Below, piece after piece: positions 35,150 through 47,720 of a stretch of DNA of 64,000 nt. The translations under genes were made by a program, and so were the position numbers. Numbering within the stretch: the first letter of the stretch is position 1; every line of letters starts with the position of its first letter. The stretch spans positions 697,368-761,367 of the forward strand of contig NW_024468512.1 of the NCBI RefSeq assembly GCF_001632365.1. Direction: 5' to 3'. The notes under the pieces were generated by a model. That model saw only the letters and a program-made list of their open reading frames with translations, was not told the origin of the DNA and did no database searches. This DNA comes from Laetiporus sulphureus 93-53 (Eukaryota; Basidiomycota; Agaricomycetes; Polyporales; Laetiporaceae).

Positions 35150-36335
35150 ATGTCAGTCTTCAACGCAACTCGCTTGGTCGGCAAGACCGTGCTCATCACG
35201 GGCGCTAGCGCGGGTATCGGAGCGGTGAGAGAACATTTCCGTGATGGGTTGACGGCAGTCTAAGTGCAGTGTCGACGTTAGGCGACTGCGATCTTGTTTG
35301 CAAAGGTGCGTGCAGGCTTTTGGTGTCCTGGCAACCTCACACCTATCGTACGTACAGGCTGGATCTAACGTGATCCTATGTGCTCGTCGCACGGACGCCC
35401 TGCAGAAGGTAGCGGAAGCGTGCACGACGGCATACAAGGAGTCCGGCCTGCGGCAAGGAGGAAAGGTGGCCACCGTCAAGCTTGATGTCTCGGACAAGAA
35501 GCAGGTCGCGTCACTCTTCGACCAGGTACCGGCCGAGTTGCACAATGTCGACGTCCTCGGTGAGCGACCTGAACCCATAATTGTACCTCCGCTGTCTAAT
35601 GAGTGTTCTGGCTAGTCAACAATGCTGGCTATGTTCTCGGAACGGAGCGTGTTGGCGACATTGCAGATGCTGACATCGAGGGCATGTTCGCGACCAACGT
35701 CCTGGGTCTCATCTCCGTGACTCAGCTGCTCATCAAGGGTGCATAACATGCTTACCGTATGCGTTTGAGTCGTTGAACCTTGTTGGCTTAGGCTTCAAGG
35801 CACGAAAGTCCGGTCATGTCATCAACCTCGGCTCGGTAGCAGGTGCTTTGATAGCGCGGCTAAGTATTCGCATTTGATGCTCATTCGTTTCAGGCAGGGA
35901 ACCCTACGCTGGAGGCAGCATCTACTGCGCTACTAAGCACGCCGTCCGAGCGTTCACCAACGCCCTGATGAAAGAGGTTGTGGACACTGCGATCAGGGTG
36001 ACTGAAATTCAACCCGGTAAGTCCTCAGGATCACCAAGCTTCTGTTTATTGAATGCACGATTGTAGGTATGGTTGAGACTGAATTCTCTGTCGTGCGCTT
36101 CCGTGGAGACAAAGCTGCTGCAGACAAAGTCTACGAAGGTCTTCAGCCATGTGAGCGCGCACTATATTCATCCCTTTCATCGCAGAATGGTAACCCTTCG
36201 ATAGTGACTGCCGAGGACATCGCGGAGGAGATCGTGTGGGCTGCATCGCGGCCACCACATGTCAACATAGCTGAAGTATTCGTGCTCCCTGTGAACCAGG
36301 CCTCCCCGACCATTAACTACAGGGGCGGAAAGTAA
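35150..36335 (+). CDS. Short-chain dehydrogenase/reductase (YMR226C/serine dehydrogenase-like)
   Basis: Eight exons: 35150-35224, 35282-35305, 35358-35559, 35616-35738, 35792-35842, 35894-36016, 36067-36150, 36205-36335. They total 813 nt, or 270 residues. Classical SDR features are all present: the cofactor motif TGASAGIGA near residue 18, CARR after beta-2 (suggesting NADP(H)), LDVSD, NNAGYV, the catalytic YCATK (Tyr-x3-Lys) preceded by the active-site Ser region, and IQPGMVETEF. The C-terminal [13 protein letters not shown] and [11 protein letters not shown] match the NADP-dependent 3-hydroxy acid/serine dehydrogenase subgroup typified by yeast YMR226C. That subgroup oxidises L-allo-threonine, L-serine and other 3-hydroxy acids. 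Exon 2 is only 24 nt. The substrate assignment is by family similarity only. Confidence 0.92.
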
Positions 36336-36611
36336 GTAGCTGAACTCTGCATAATGCATACTGATTCCATGATGCTCGAAGACTGTGAAGTGGTCATGAG
36401 GTGTTTCTGTAGCGAAAACCATGATATCATTGTAAATGGTATATTACGACGCGTTCCAACAATGACAGCCGAGTCTGCGACAGATTGGTGAGATACAGCT
36501 AATAAGGTACACACTAGCTTCAGACAAAGGAGAGGATGCGAGGGATAGTTTCCCTAACAACATCACAGACATGCCACGGTATTGTGCATGTTCATTCTAC
36601 ATATATGAACA

Positions 36612-39600
36612 TCAGCTTTTGGACTTCTTGCTTCTGGTCTTGGAAGGTTTCGCTGTGGACGTCGAAGATGAGGCGGCGTTGTCAGTTTCAAGTAGCTCAG
36701 CCTCTTCGTCATCATCATAAACGAATTTCTTGATGATAATTTCCTCACGGACAAGAGTCGGCAAAGGCGTATCAGCATCTAGCACGTTACCGAGTATATC
36801 TAGTCGCATCGTCTCGATATATGTCCGCCATCAATGATGAAGAAGCTATCCAGTGGACAGGATCAACTCACCTTGGCAGTCTGAGCCAGACATCCCCGCC
36901 TGGTCACGTCAACCTTCGGCTTCCTCGGCTTGAGAGGACTATCGTCCAGATAAACAGTCTTTGCAAGTCCTCTGTCCCACTTCACCCTCTTATCCTCTTT
37001 CGGTTCAATAACATCCTCCAGCTTCTGCCGCTTCGACTGATGCTCGGCTCGCGGCGGCGTGACATAATCTTCTTCATCCCCAGGACCGCGACGATGTTTA
37101 GAGGGAATGTCGTCTTCGTCTACATCAATCGCACTTGAGCCGTTAATATCGGATTCTTCGTGGGGTACTGTTTCAGCGCTGCCACCGTCTCCCGACAGTC
37201 GCAAAGCTCTGCGCTGCGCGCGCTCTCGCCTCTCTTGAGCCTTGAGTTGCTTCTGCCGTTCGAGAGTCGTACGCACTTTCGTGGTCGGACTCTCTGGCCT
37301 CTTGCCCTCTTTGCGAACGACCTCTGTCTGTATGATCGCGACGTGCTGTTCATTCTTCTTGGTATTCAAGCCGGTGAGAGTCTTCAGCGCCAAAGCACTC
37401 ATACCTACAAAAGCGGCAGGTTCGGCAGGTATTGTAGGCTTGCGGCGGGGCGCTCTCGAACGTACGGCCGCAGTTCCTGGTGCGGCCACATCAGATTTCG
37501 CGTCAGCGGATGTACGGCGCGAACGCGATGAGCGGCGTCTATCAGAGGGACTGATGTCCTCGTCGATGGCAGACGGCGGAGAGTGTGTCGCGTTTCCATG
37601 CAACAACGCGCCAGATCGAGATACTTCATCAGAAGGGCCATGTAACATACCAACACGGGCAGGACGTGCGGAGGAATGCTCATCGGCAATGGACTCGGTC
37701 GGAGAATGATTCTCTGATGGTTTCGAGTTTCCGTCGTTCGCCGGACTCTTCGTTGCAACAGGTCGCTTCCAATCTGGCACCTTGCGCATCATGATAGGAG
37801 CCTGTGGCTTCTGAATGCCGGTTTGTTTGTGATGTGCTTGCTTCGAGGCGCCCAACGTTGAATTTGTTCCGGCTTTGCGACTCTGAGAGAGCATGCGTGG
37901 GACGACCTTGTCTATAAGTACGATAGGCTGTGCTCCGGGCGGAGATGCGACAGATGGGCCGTCACGCTTTCTCTTCAAAGAATTAAGGACTGGGTTCTCC
38001 ATAGAGGCAGCATTTGTGAGAGAGCGAGAAGCCGGGCGCTCTGGTGTCCGAGGCGCCGTCCTTGGGTTGTCTTCCTCAGAGCTACTTGAGCTTCCAACTT
38101 GAACAACACGTTGAGAGTGTAACTGTATTCGCTGTCTGTTAGATGCTATAGGCTAGTTAAGTTCGTGGACGTACAGCATGCGGGCCCATTGATGAAGCTG
38201 TCTTAGCTGTGCTTGCTCCAGTTGCACGTCTGGGGGTAATCCTCGGCTTTGTTTGGATGCCTGGTGGCGTCAGTTTAGGCCTTGCGTAAGGCTTGACACC
38301 TGGCCTAGGAATTTTGCTGCCTGCTCCCGCCGACGGCTGTCTTAGATTAGCTTGAGGTTTCTGTGGCTGTAGATCGGGGTCCTCGTCTTCTTCTGGTACG
38401 GTAGGCGGTATACGGCCAGAAGAAGCGACGACAGGGAACGGCAATACTGCACGAGCCTTCCTTTCCTGAGAACTGCTACCTGTCTGACCGTTATCAGGCA
38501 CCAAGACAGAGGACGTTGCAACAAGACCGTCTCTGCGTGCCAATGCAGCAAGCGTTTGAGGTCTGAGGGGTTCAGCAGACCCACTTCTGACACGCACAGT
38601 GGCCGATGGGCGAGGCTCAACAGAACAACTACGTGCTCGATCTTTGAAAGATGCTCCAAGAGGAGAGGCGGGGCGAAAAGGAGCCTTACCCTTGTTCTGA
38701 GAAACATGAGGGAGTTCTCGCCTCCCCACGGGCTGTTCGTGTTGTGGCCGTGCCCTTAGTACAGGAACACGCTTAGCGGGACTGCGGTTGGGATCATTAA
38801 GATCGGGTCTTCTAAATACAGGCGTGCTCGTCGCGCCACCACTTGCACTGACATCGACGTCGAAATCGCTTGACTTGCTGAACCTTAATGGTCGCTTTCG
38901 AGGAGAGAACGTGCCTTGAGCAACTGCCTGTGAGATGGGAACGCGACGCGCAGGCGTGCGATTTAGATCGGCAGGCCTTGGTGGCGTCGATGGCGGCGCG
39001 CTGGGTGGATGGTGAATGTCGAGAGCAGAAGCTCGTGGTGGAGTCCGCGGATTGGGAGGCATGGATGTTGGCCGAGTGAGTTCTGACATTAATGCTTGGT
39101 CCTCTATCACAGTGTGGTCCGCGCGCTGGTCTCTAGCTTGCAACGCGGTAGGCAACAGCTGATCGAGCAACCCAGCTGGGGCACGCGACGAAGAGCCTAG
39201 CTCGTGATGTGCCTTCGAAAGCTGCACTGCCCTCGTATTTCTCTCGGGAGACGATAGGACGGTGGGTGCTTGCTCCTCAGAAGCTTTGACGACGTTTACG
39301 TCGACACCTGGCAAAGCATCCCCAGTTTGATTCTTTTTCTTGATGCGTAGAGCCACAGGCGTCGTTAGCAATAACGGAGTATTGAAGGGCCCTGCTTGAT
39401 CCATGCCAGCCACTCTATCGCTGGTGAGCAGCGAAGCCTTGTCAGGGGTGATGCTCTGTTGAGGGCGGGTGGAACGTCGCACAGGTGTCCGTGGCTCAGG
39501 TTGCGGCTCAGCGGGTTGTTCCAGGATAGGTCCTGGCTTTTCCAGTTCGACACTGCCACCTTTGATGGCATCTGCAACTTGGGCTTCCTCCTCCATGGAA

Positions 39601-40498
39601 GGTACGGACGCGACAACTGGCTCAACATCTGGCTCTGGGATTGGGGGATTCTGCAAAGGCTCGGGGGAGATCGAAACAACGTTAAAATCGATGATGTCCG
39701 CCATCTGAACTTCCTCCCCTACAGAAGATCTGCTTTCGCCAGCGGCAGAGGGAGCAGCATCATCTGGCTCGACGTCTCGGAGCGGCACAGTTTGCACGGG
39801 CTGAGGGGAAATTGAAAGCAAGTCGTCGACATTCGTCGCGTGAGGCGCTAGATCACGAGTAGAAGGTGATGTGGAATGCACAGGCAAGGACGGCTGATTC
39901 TGGCGCGGGAGGGCAGAGACCGCAGAGAATGACGTATCAAAGACAATCAGATCCGGCTGTGAGATATCTGCGTATGGATTCATTTGCTCTTCGATGTGAG
40001 GGGGACTGTGACTCAAAAGCATGGTGGCACCGTTGGCGGGTGAGTCAAACACATCCACCAAAAGATCGAGCTCTGCTTGCACTGGAGGAAGGGAAGGCGG
40101 AGGAGACGGATTGCTATGGGCTTGCAAGATCTTGCTGACCAGAGCAATAGATGGCTCTGTTTGGTGTTCTAGCGGTTTGTTCGCACAGGCTCAAGAACTA
40201 CAAACGTACCGTCTGGTAATGGATCATCGTTCGTGGGTAAAGGCTCGCTCTCTCCAGATTCCATGGCAGGTTGTATTTCTTCCTCAAGGCGCTCGGGGGT
40301 CGTGTCAGGAGCAGACGAAGGGTCAACCAACCTTTTCACGGGTGTGTCGAACTGCAGACCAGCGTATTTCCTCTCCGGAGACTGAAGCGGTCCGAAATAC
40401 ACTCTCGCCGACTCTGTGTTGACTGCATCAGAGTCGTCACTGGAAGTCGAGTGTGGTGAATGCATTCCGCCGAAATCGAGGAGAACATCTTCAGACAT
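36612..40498 (-). CDS. Large, mostly disordered nuclear-type protein, unknown function
   Basis: Four exons: 40498-40210, 40156-38175, 38122-36872, 36812-36612. They total 3723 nt, or 1240 residues. The acceptor of intron 2 could instead be at 38131/38132, giving a 43-bp intron in the same frame. The protein begins MSEDVLLDFGGMHSPHS and is rich in Ser, Pro, Arg and acidic residues. Repeated motifs of the type R(T)P-x-R-R-V-P recur across the middle (for example LNRTPARRVPISQ, NRSPAKRVPVLRARP), with many SP/TP sites suited to proline-directed kinases. Basic clusters (NSLKRKRDG) suggest nuclear import. The most ordered part is C-terminal: KRVKWDRGLAKTVYLDD, then RRGCLAQTAKTMRLD and a final acidic-to-basic tail ending SKKSKS. 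A cell-cycle or chromosome-associated role is plausible from composition, but I do not recognise the family. Confidence 0.82.
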
Positions 40499-40721
40499 GG
40501 CGCAAACGAAGTGATAAGCGGAGGGCGGGAAGGAGACTACACGCCTGCAAGCAGACGCGTGGAGCGGGGAGCAAGGGCGAGCGCCCGTTGACCTCGCGTA
40601 TCACCCCACGTGATCGACGCGACGCCGTGAGTTGAAACTCCGACTGGAATCTACACTCAGATATCTCCGCGACTGTGGCTGCTGTCCCAATTCTCCTTTA
40701 TCCATCACTTGGTACTCCCCG
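40499..40721. promoter_or_regulatory. Divergent promoter region
   Basis: The 223 bp between the disordered-protein gene and the tandem zinc-cluster regulator start back to back. A CACGTG hexamer occurs at about 40607-40612. No more specific site is recognisable. Confidence 0.4.
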
Positions 40722-43084
40722 ATGACCCAGACGTGTTCTACATGTAGGTGAGTAGTTGGTCAGCACGTTGTTGTGCGCGCAGGCTCACGCATTGGACTGG
40801 AAAATAATCCAGAAGTCGGAAAGTGGTAGGTCTCGCACTCATGTGGCGCGCCAGCTGTTTGAGCCAAGTACTAGTAGCGGTGCGACGGGGTGCACCCCAT
40901 ATGCGGGCCATGCTCCAGAGCTCGGCGTTCAGTAACATGTAGCTATGTGAACTCGCCGTCTGAGGTTACGAGGGGTCCCCTTCTGCAGAAAGGTAATGCT
41001 TGCTACGCTTGCCGGTAAGTGTGAAGCAGCTGCATGCAGAGTCCGGCGGAACGGAACTAACTTTAGAGGACAGGAGGAAGAAGAAAGTATGTATTGCTTT
41101 ATCTACAACAACAACGATGACACATCATGGAGTCAGAAATGTGACGCGAGACGGCCGTTTTGTACGACTTGCGAAGTGGCCGGGAAACAAGACGAATGTC
41201 AGTATGAGGAGAATGTTCAACGAAACTTGACCGAGTCTCTGATGGCCCGCAACCGAGCGCTCGAGGAACGGATAGCCGAATTAGAAAGGCAACAAGGGTC
41301 ATACTCGGCTGCGACTGAACAGCGCAGTAGGTGTCATAGCTGGGTACTACTTGCGAACTCGGCTTATATTGCCATTCCAGACCAAGCCTCGCCGTTAGCT
41401 ACTGCCCACGTGCTTGATCTTCTGTCAAACCCTGGATCAATGTCTGCGCAGTCATGGATACCTTTCCTTCCGAATCTCAGCACCTTGCCGGATCTCACTT
41501 GTCCAAGCATTCTCAACAACCTCGACTTTGCATTCCAAGTCACCGAGCATGCGAGTTCGACCGAAATCGTCTCACCTGGTGCAACCTTGATCGGCTATTC
41601 GTCTATTCAACAGTTAAGCGAGTTGTAAGTCACCTATCAGTCCGTCGCCATCAGACATCTTACCATGGGCAGCCGCATGACATTCCTCAATCATCACGGC
41701 CAACTAGGCATCAGCTTCCCCGAACCGAAAATGCGGGCCATCATGAACGGAGATTTATCCGGAACTTATGCTCACCCGGTTCTCATCCACGTCGCCCAGC
41801 TGATGGGTTGCCGTTTGTGGCAAGATCAGCATCGTATGAATCTCAACGGCACGATAGAGAACATCCAGCTCCAGCTTACAAACCGCGCCCTGCTCGAAAA
41901 TCCTGACCCTGTCACGAAGCTGCAAGTCCACAGCGTGCTTGCAATTTACTTTCTCATCAAGCGAATGATGCACGAGGGCCGGGATCAACTCGTTAAGGGT
42001 GCACAAGTCGCTGCAGAGTTCCGTATGAGATTCGACATGCTGGTCGCCGGCGGTCTTCCGTCTCTTCAAGACGAACCCGACGTGGCGCAAGAGCACATCT
42101 GCGCTCTGAGCCAGCTGATGTACCTCGACAAAGCGGCGACAATCGTGCTCAATGACCCTTCACTGCTCGGTGCTGACTACGACCAGCAGTTCCGCACTCT
42201 CCCGGTAACACAACCATATTTTCTTCTTTTACCCGCAGACTGATCCACTCTCCCCTTGCTGCAGTATGTGTTTCCCACCATCTCCAAGAACAACCTCGTC
42301 GTTCTGCGCGCTCGTAGCGTCGATTTCCTGCATCGCAGCCGGCAACTCGCCGCGCGCTGGATGGAGCTCATCCTCAGCATCGGCGCCACGCAGGTGGGGT
42401 CAACGTCCGACGCGCAGATGCACTGGTACGAGGAGTACTGGGAGCTGCTCGAGGACGTGTCGGACCACATCGGGCACCTGAGTCCGATGCTGCTGAAAAC
42501 GGGCTTCTTTCGCCAGCGCGAGTTTGCGCTGGCACTGCGGATGTGCTTGATCGTGTCGCTGACGGCGGCAGCGGAGCTGCACCGGCTGTTGGCGAACCAT
42601 CATACGGAGTCGAGGCTGAAGTCTATCAACGTTATACTCGAGATCGTCGCCGTAAGTTGATATTTATGCATTGCACGTCTATCGGAACATTGCTGATGAC
42701 GGCCACAGCTTACGAAGGGGTTACAGGATGAGGACTACATCTTCCTGGATCCCATCCTCGGGGTATGCTCGTTCCCTTCATGTTCCGGTATGCATGGCTA
42801 ATCCAGTAGCAGGTATGCTGGTCGATGGTTGCTATCGTGCTCAACCAAGAGCGGATGTGTCCCATTGACGCATCTAGCAGCGTAGAGTGGAAGTCGTCCT
42901 TTACCGTCATTCGATATTCGGCACACAAGCTGGGGCATACGCTGCCGTTCATGGGTGAGTTTGGCGTGCGAGATCTCGTGAATGTATGACGTTTGCTGAT
43001 CTTGACCTTTGAACAGAGAATTCCGTGGAGAGCATTAACGGCGTAGCTGTGGATTCGGAGGGCCCCAGCGGCAGCTTTGAGTAA
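40722..43084 (+). CDS. Transcription factor with two tandem Zn2Cys6 clusters and fungal TF domain
   Basis: Eleven exons: 40722-40747, 40813-40825, 40878-41014, 41074-41086, 41137-41326, 41381-41624, 41673-42204, 42265-42651, 42709-42762, 42813-42954, 43017-43084. They total 1806 nt, or 601 residues. Cluster 1 has Cys 5, 8, 15, 22, 25 and 34; cluster 2 has Cys 55, 58, 65, 72, 75 and 84. Both fit CX2CX6CX6CX2CX8C exactly. Each cluster is split the same way: a donor after two bases of the Arg codon following the second Cys, a 13-nt micro-exon, then a phase-0 acceptor just before the third Cys. A short coiled coil follows cluster 2 (SLMARNRALEERIAELERQ), then a linker and a fungal-specific TF domain-like helical region (about 220-560; for example HPVLIHVAQLMGCRLW). 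Such factors bind CGG-containing DNA, usually as dimers. Only four residues precede the first Cys, so an extra 5' exon is possible. Target genes are unknown. Confidence 0.85.
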
Positions 43085-43154
43085 GGAGCTTGATTTTACT
43101 TGGAATTTCTGTCTGTAATTACTCTATGATTTGTTCTGCTCTGCTGCTATCTCT

Positions 43155-43202
43155 CGTAAATTGATCTATCCCGTAATTGATCTATGCCGTAAATTGATCT
43201 AG
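43155..43202. repeat. Triplicate tandem repeat of about 16 bp in a convergent intergenic region
   Basis: Three adjacent copies of CGTAA(A)TTGATCTAT(C/G)C lie at 43155, 43172 and 43188. The wider interval 43085-43571 separates the convergent regulator and opsin-related genes, should contain both 3' UTRs, and shows nothing else. Confidence 0.8.
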
Positions 43203-43571
43203 CTTTTGGTTGATGTACACTAGCTACTACACCTTGTAACGCTTTTATTGCTAATATCGATGCTATCATTTTTGTCGTGTCTATCTCAATATATGATCGT
43301 TCGATGTTTGCTATACCGGTCAGCGTTGAGCGGACAAGCAATCAATTACGAATAGCATTACATTCGATCGATCCAAGTACAATTAAGCATCGCAGGAAGA
43401 AACATGCACAGTAGACACCGCGCAATGGGCTGTAGATAACCATTCTATCGTTACACATTAGATTCATTGCAAGAGACTATCGCTTGGACGGAGAGCACTC
43501 GGCATAAATAACGTACAGGTAAGCTCCGTCTCAAAGGTATTTCGGCGGGCAAGAACTACGTGTGTCGAGCT

Positions 43572-44671
43572 TCAGACACAGTTCGTGGCGTCGCCCGCGC
43601 CGGAAACAGCGTCAGTGCCATTCACCTGCGGCGGCGCACTGCCCGCGCCCGTCGTCACGCCCTTCACGTCCCTGGCGGTCATGCCAGGGCTCGTCGCGCC
43701 GACATACCCCTTATCAGTGAACTTGCCTGATGCGAACCCGAACCCGAACGCAGCCACGTCGACCTCGCGCATGCCGAACAGGAAGTAGAAGAGGAAGATC
43801 GGCCCGGCGAAGAGGTCGAGGATGCCGTACCAGATCATCTCGCCCGTCGGGGAAATGACGTTGCCGCCCTCGGAGCATGCCCAGCAGATGGGGTAGAGCA
43901 AGAGAAGGAGAGAGAAGTAGGCTGCGGTGGGGATGTAGCCGGAGTGTACGGTACCGCCTGCTGTGAAGGCTGTGCGTGGCCCGTGGCCGAGGAGTGCCCA
44001 CCTACGGGAAGTAATGTAGTGTTACTTGATGTTCTGGTGTGAGGGAGGGTTGACATACCAGACGTAGAACAAGGCGAGGACGCCGAAGACGTAGAAGCCC
44101 CATTTGTAGGTGCTCGGAACGAAAGCGCCGACAAGGCCACAGATGACGAGGACCCAGCCCATAAAGATGGTCGTGAAAATGTCGGAGACCGTGAGGCCGG
44201 TGCCAAGCAGCAGCTCAAAGAGCAGCAGCGGCAGTGTGATGAACCATTGAATGTAGCGGACATACTGCACACATCAGTTTGAGTGAAGCACGCAACAGAC
44301 GTCTGCCAAATCATAACACTTACAAAGATCTGGCGCGTCGTCCAAGGCGCATCACCGCGAAGGAACTCTTCACGGACAGGAGCAGCACCGAGATCGGACG
44401 CCATGGAGAAGTACGCGATCGTCGCGGTCGTGAGGATGATAACGCCGATTTGGTGGAAAAGACGAGTTCCTCTTGTTCTCTGCAATCGAGGAACGTCAGA
44501 ACATATTCTTCTACGGCCAAGAAAGAGACAGAAGCTTACCTTAAATGTCCAAAAAAGCATAGCCAGGTCGCTGGCCGCCATGATGGCGCATACTGTCCAG
44601 AGCCATTTGGAACCGGCGGGGGTGATGTGGCGGCTGGCATCAGGCAGGTTATGGTCGAGAGAGTTACCCAT
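43572..44671 (-). CDS. Opsin-related heptahelical protein (Hsp30/YRO2/MRH1-like), no retinal lysine
   Basis: Four exons: 44671-44540, 44479-44324, 44264-44059, 44001-43572. They total 924 nt, or 307 residues. Seven hydrophobic helices follow the microbial-rhodopsin plan. In helix 3 the segment RYIQWFITLPLLL aligns with the bacteriorhodopsin RYADWLFTTPLLL region, so the proton-acceptor Asp is Gln (about residue 102) and the donor Asp position is Glu. In helix 7 the segment YGILDLFAGPIF keeps the Asp but has Gly (about 231) where the Schiff-base Lys would be, so retinal cannot be bound in the usual way. This is the signature of fungal opsin-related proteins, plasma-membrane proteins induced by heat, acid or ethanol stress. 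The hydrophilic C-terminal tail is Gly/Ala/Thr-rich. A heat-shock-element-like palindrome lies about 50 bp upstream of the ATG. Confidence 0.92.
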
Positions 44672-46014
44672 GTTGCCGTCGTGAAGTTCGTCAGAGAAAA
44701 TGCGAGAATGCGCGGATTCTGGAACGAAAGCACAGAAAACTCAAAAAGAAAAGCGAGGAACGGATGAGACGGACGGACGCGGCAGGCAAGCTTATATCGT
44801 GCAAGCCTGAAGGCCATTCCGCGCGTGTGAGCTGGGAATGGGACTCGGGAGGTGCGGTTGGGATCGTCGAACAGACAGAAACAAGATCATGCATGGCGTC
44901 AAGCAGCGTGTGAGGGCTAGCATTTGTGGCCTGCAGAAGGAAAAAGTCTCATGAGGATTCACGCTCTGCACCAGTTCCAGCGGTCATTCAGTCTGTCCTA
45001 GCGATTGGAATGAGTCGCATGGTCAGACATGTGTGTTGTTTACGACTTGCTATGGACAGGCTTACCTTCCCTTTGATCACCATGGCAGGCACCCGAGTCG
45101 CGGTGGCACTCCTCGTTCTGAAGGCACGCTCATTTGAAGTAAGACGCGGATAAGTCGATCACCGTCGGTCGCGGGATCGCTAGGCGCCTGTTATCTGTCG
45201 GGCTAGCAGACAACCTGATAGTCTCTGCACGGCTCGAATGTCAGAACACACGGAGTGTCCTTCGGATCCCTTGAGCGACCACTGCAGTCAGGGCCCGTAC
45301 GCGCACCACCTCGGGGCCAAAGGCACCGACCCACCATTCCGTCGTATCGCAGTCCAAACATCCTCCCGGTTCCGACTGTCATCTTGCGTTTCTGGCGTCC
45401 GAAAATCCCTTTTCATATCTGCCATTTGGAGCAACGTACCCGGCCGTCCTAGGACGTCTATTCTCCCTATCGCAGCGTGATCATCGTTCGTGTCATAGGC
45501 GCCTCAACTCGTCTCGATGCTCGAATGGATAGTAAACCGCTGTTATCGGTATCTTGGAAGACCGTGATGTCCATTCAATGTCTCTGCTACGTGACGAGGA
45601 GGATCTGACATGCTTGAATACAGTTATCAAGCAAGCACCTATGGCTGAACGTCTGCCCTCGCGCTGCACCTCAGCCCAACGGCTCCGCATGGCCTAGCGT
45701 ATGTCACCTGCCAGCCGTGGCCTCAAAATGTAAACTCCTTGACATCTTGACTTCGGACCACTTACGATTCCGGGATGCGAGTAACCGCCTCCCTCCCGCA
45801 TCGCGAAACGTTCTTTGGGGAAAAACACATCTATCCATTGTAGATTGTAATTTTTCCTTGCTAATACATGTTCATGGTAATACACGGCTACACAATATCG
45901 ATAAGCACTTCAATCACAGAACGCAGGGGAAATACACACAACAACACCGACAACGTTCCTTCCAACGCAACGACAACTCCACTTCATCACAAAACCTCTC
46001 GATGCTGCACCTCC
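44672..46014. other. Intergenic, promoter of the opsin-related gene and 3' flank of the reductase gene
   Basis: This 1.3-kb interval holds only short unrelated frames (for example an ATG frame at 44926-45153) with no domain. The first ~300 bp next to 44672 should be the stress-responsive promoter. No repeat or RNA gene is evident. Confidence 0.45.
44717..44724. promoter_or_regulatory. Heat-shock-element-like site
   Basis: TTCTGGAA (TTC-nn-GAA) lies 46-53 bp upstream of the ATG of the Hsp30-like gene and is followed after two bases by GAA. Heat-shock factor binds inverted nGAAn units, so the position and the gene family agree. It is short, and chance occurrence is possible. Confidence 0.4.
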
Positions 46015-47544
<1,530 letters not shown>

Positions 47545-47720
47545 GGCGGGCGGCGATTGTGCGTCGAATGCAGGAGCAGACGACAAAGTGCTCGCGGCAG
47601 TCCGACGGCCCGTGCCATGACATCACCGCGTTTGTCACGTGCTTGCATGGCGAACCACAGCGCCTGCCATATACGGCACGTGCGCCTTCCCGATCGGGGC
47701 CTCGGTGCGCTCGTCCGTAA
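47545..47720. promoter_or_regulatory. Short bidirectional promoter, AKR7 / OTU
   Basis: Only 176 bp separate the two divergent ATGs, so one compact region must serve both genes. Two CACGTG/CACGTGC-type hexamers flank it at about 47636 and 47677. Confidence 0.45.

Noticed and set aside
38132..38174. 43-bp alternative for intron 2 of the disordered protein
   Set aside because: It keeps the frame, but the branch-to-acceptor distance would be very short; the 52-bp version (38123-38174) is preferred. The two differ by three residues.
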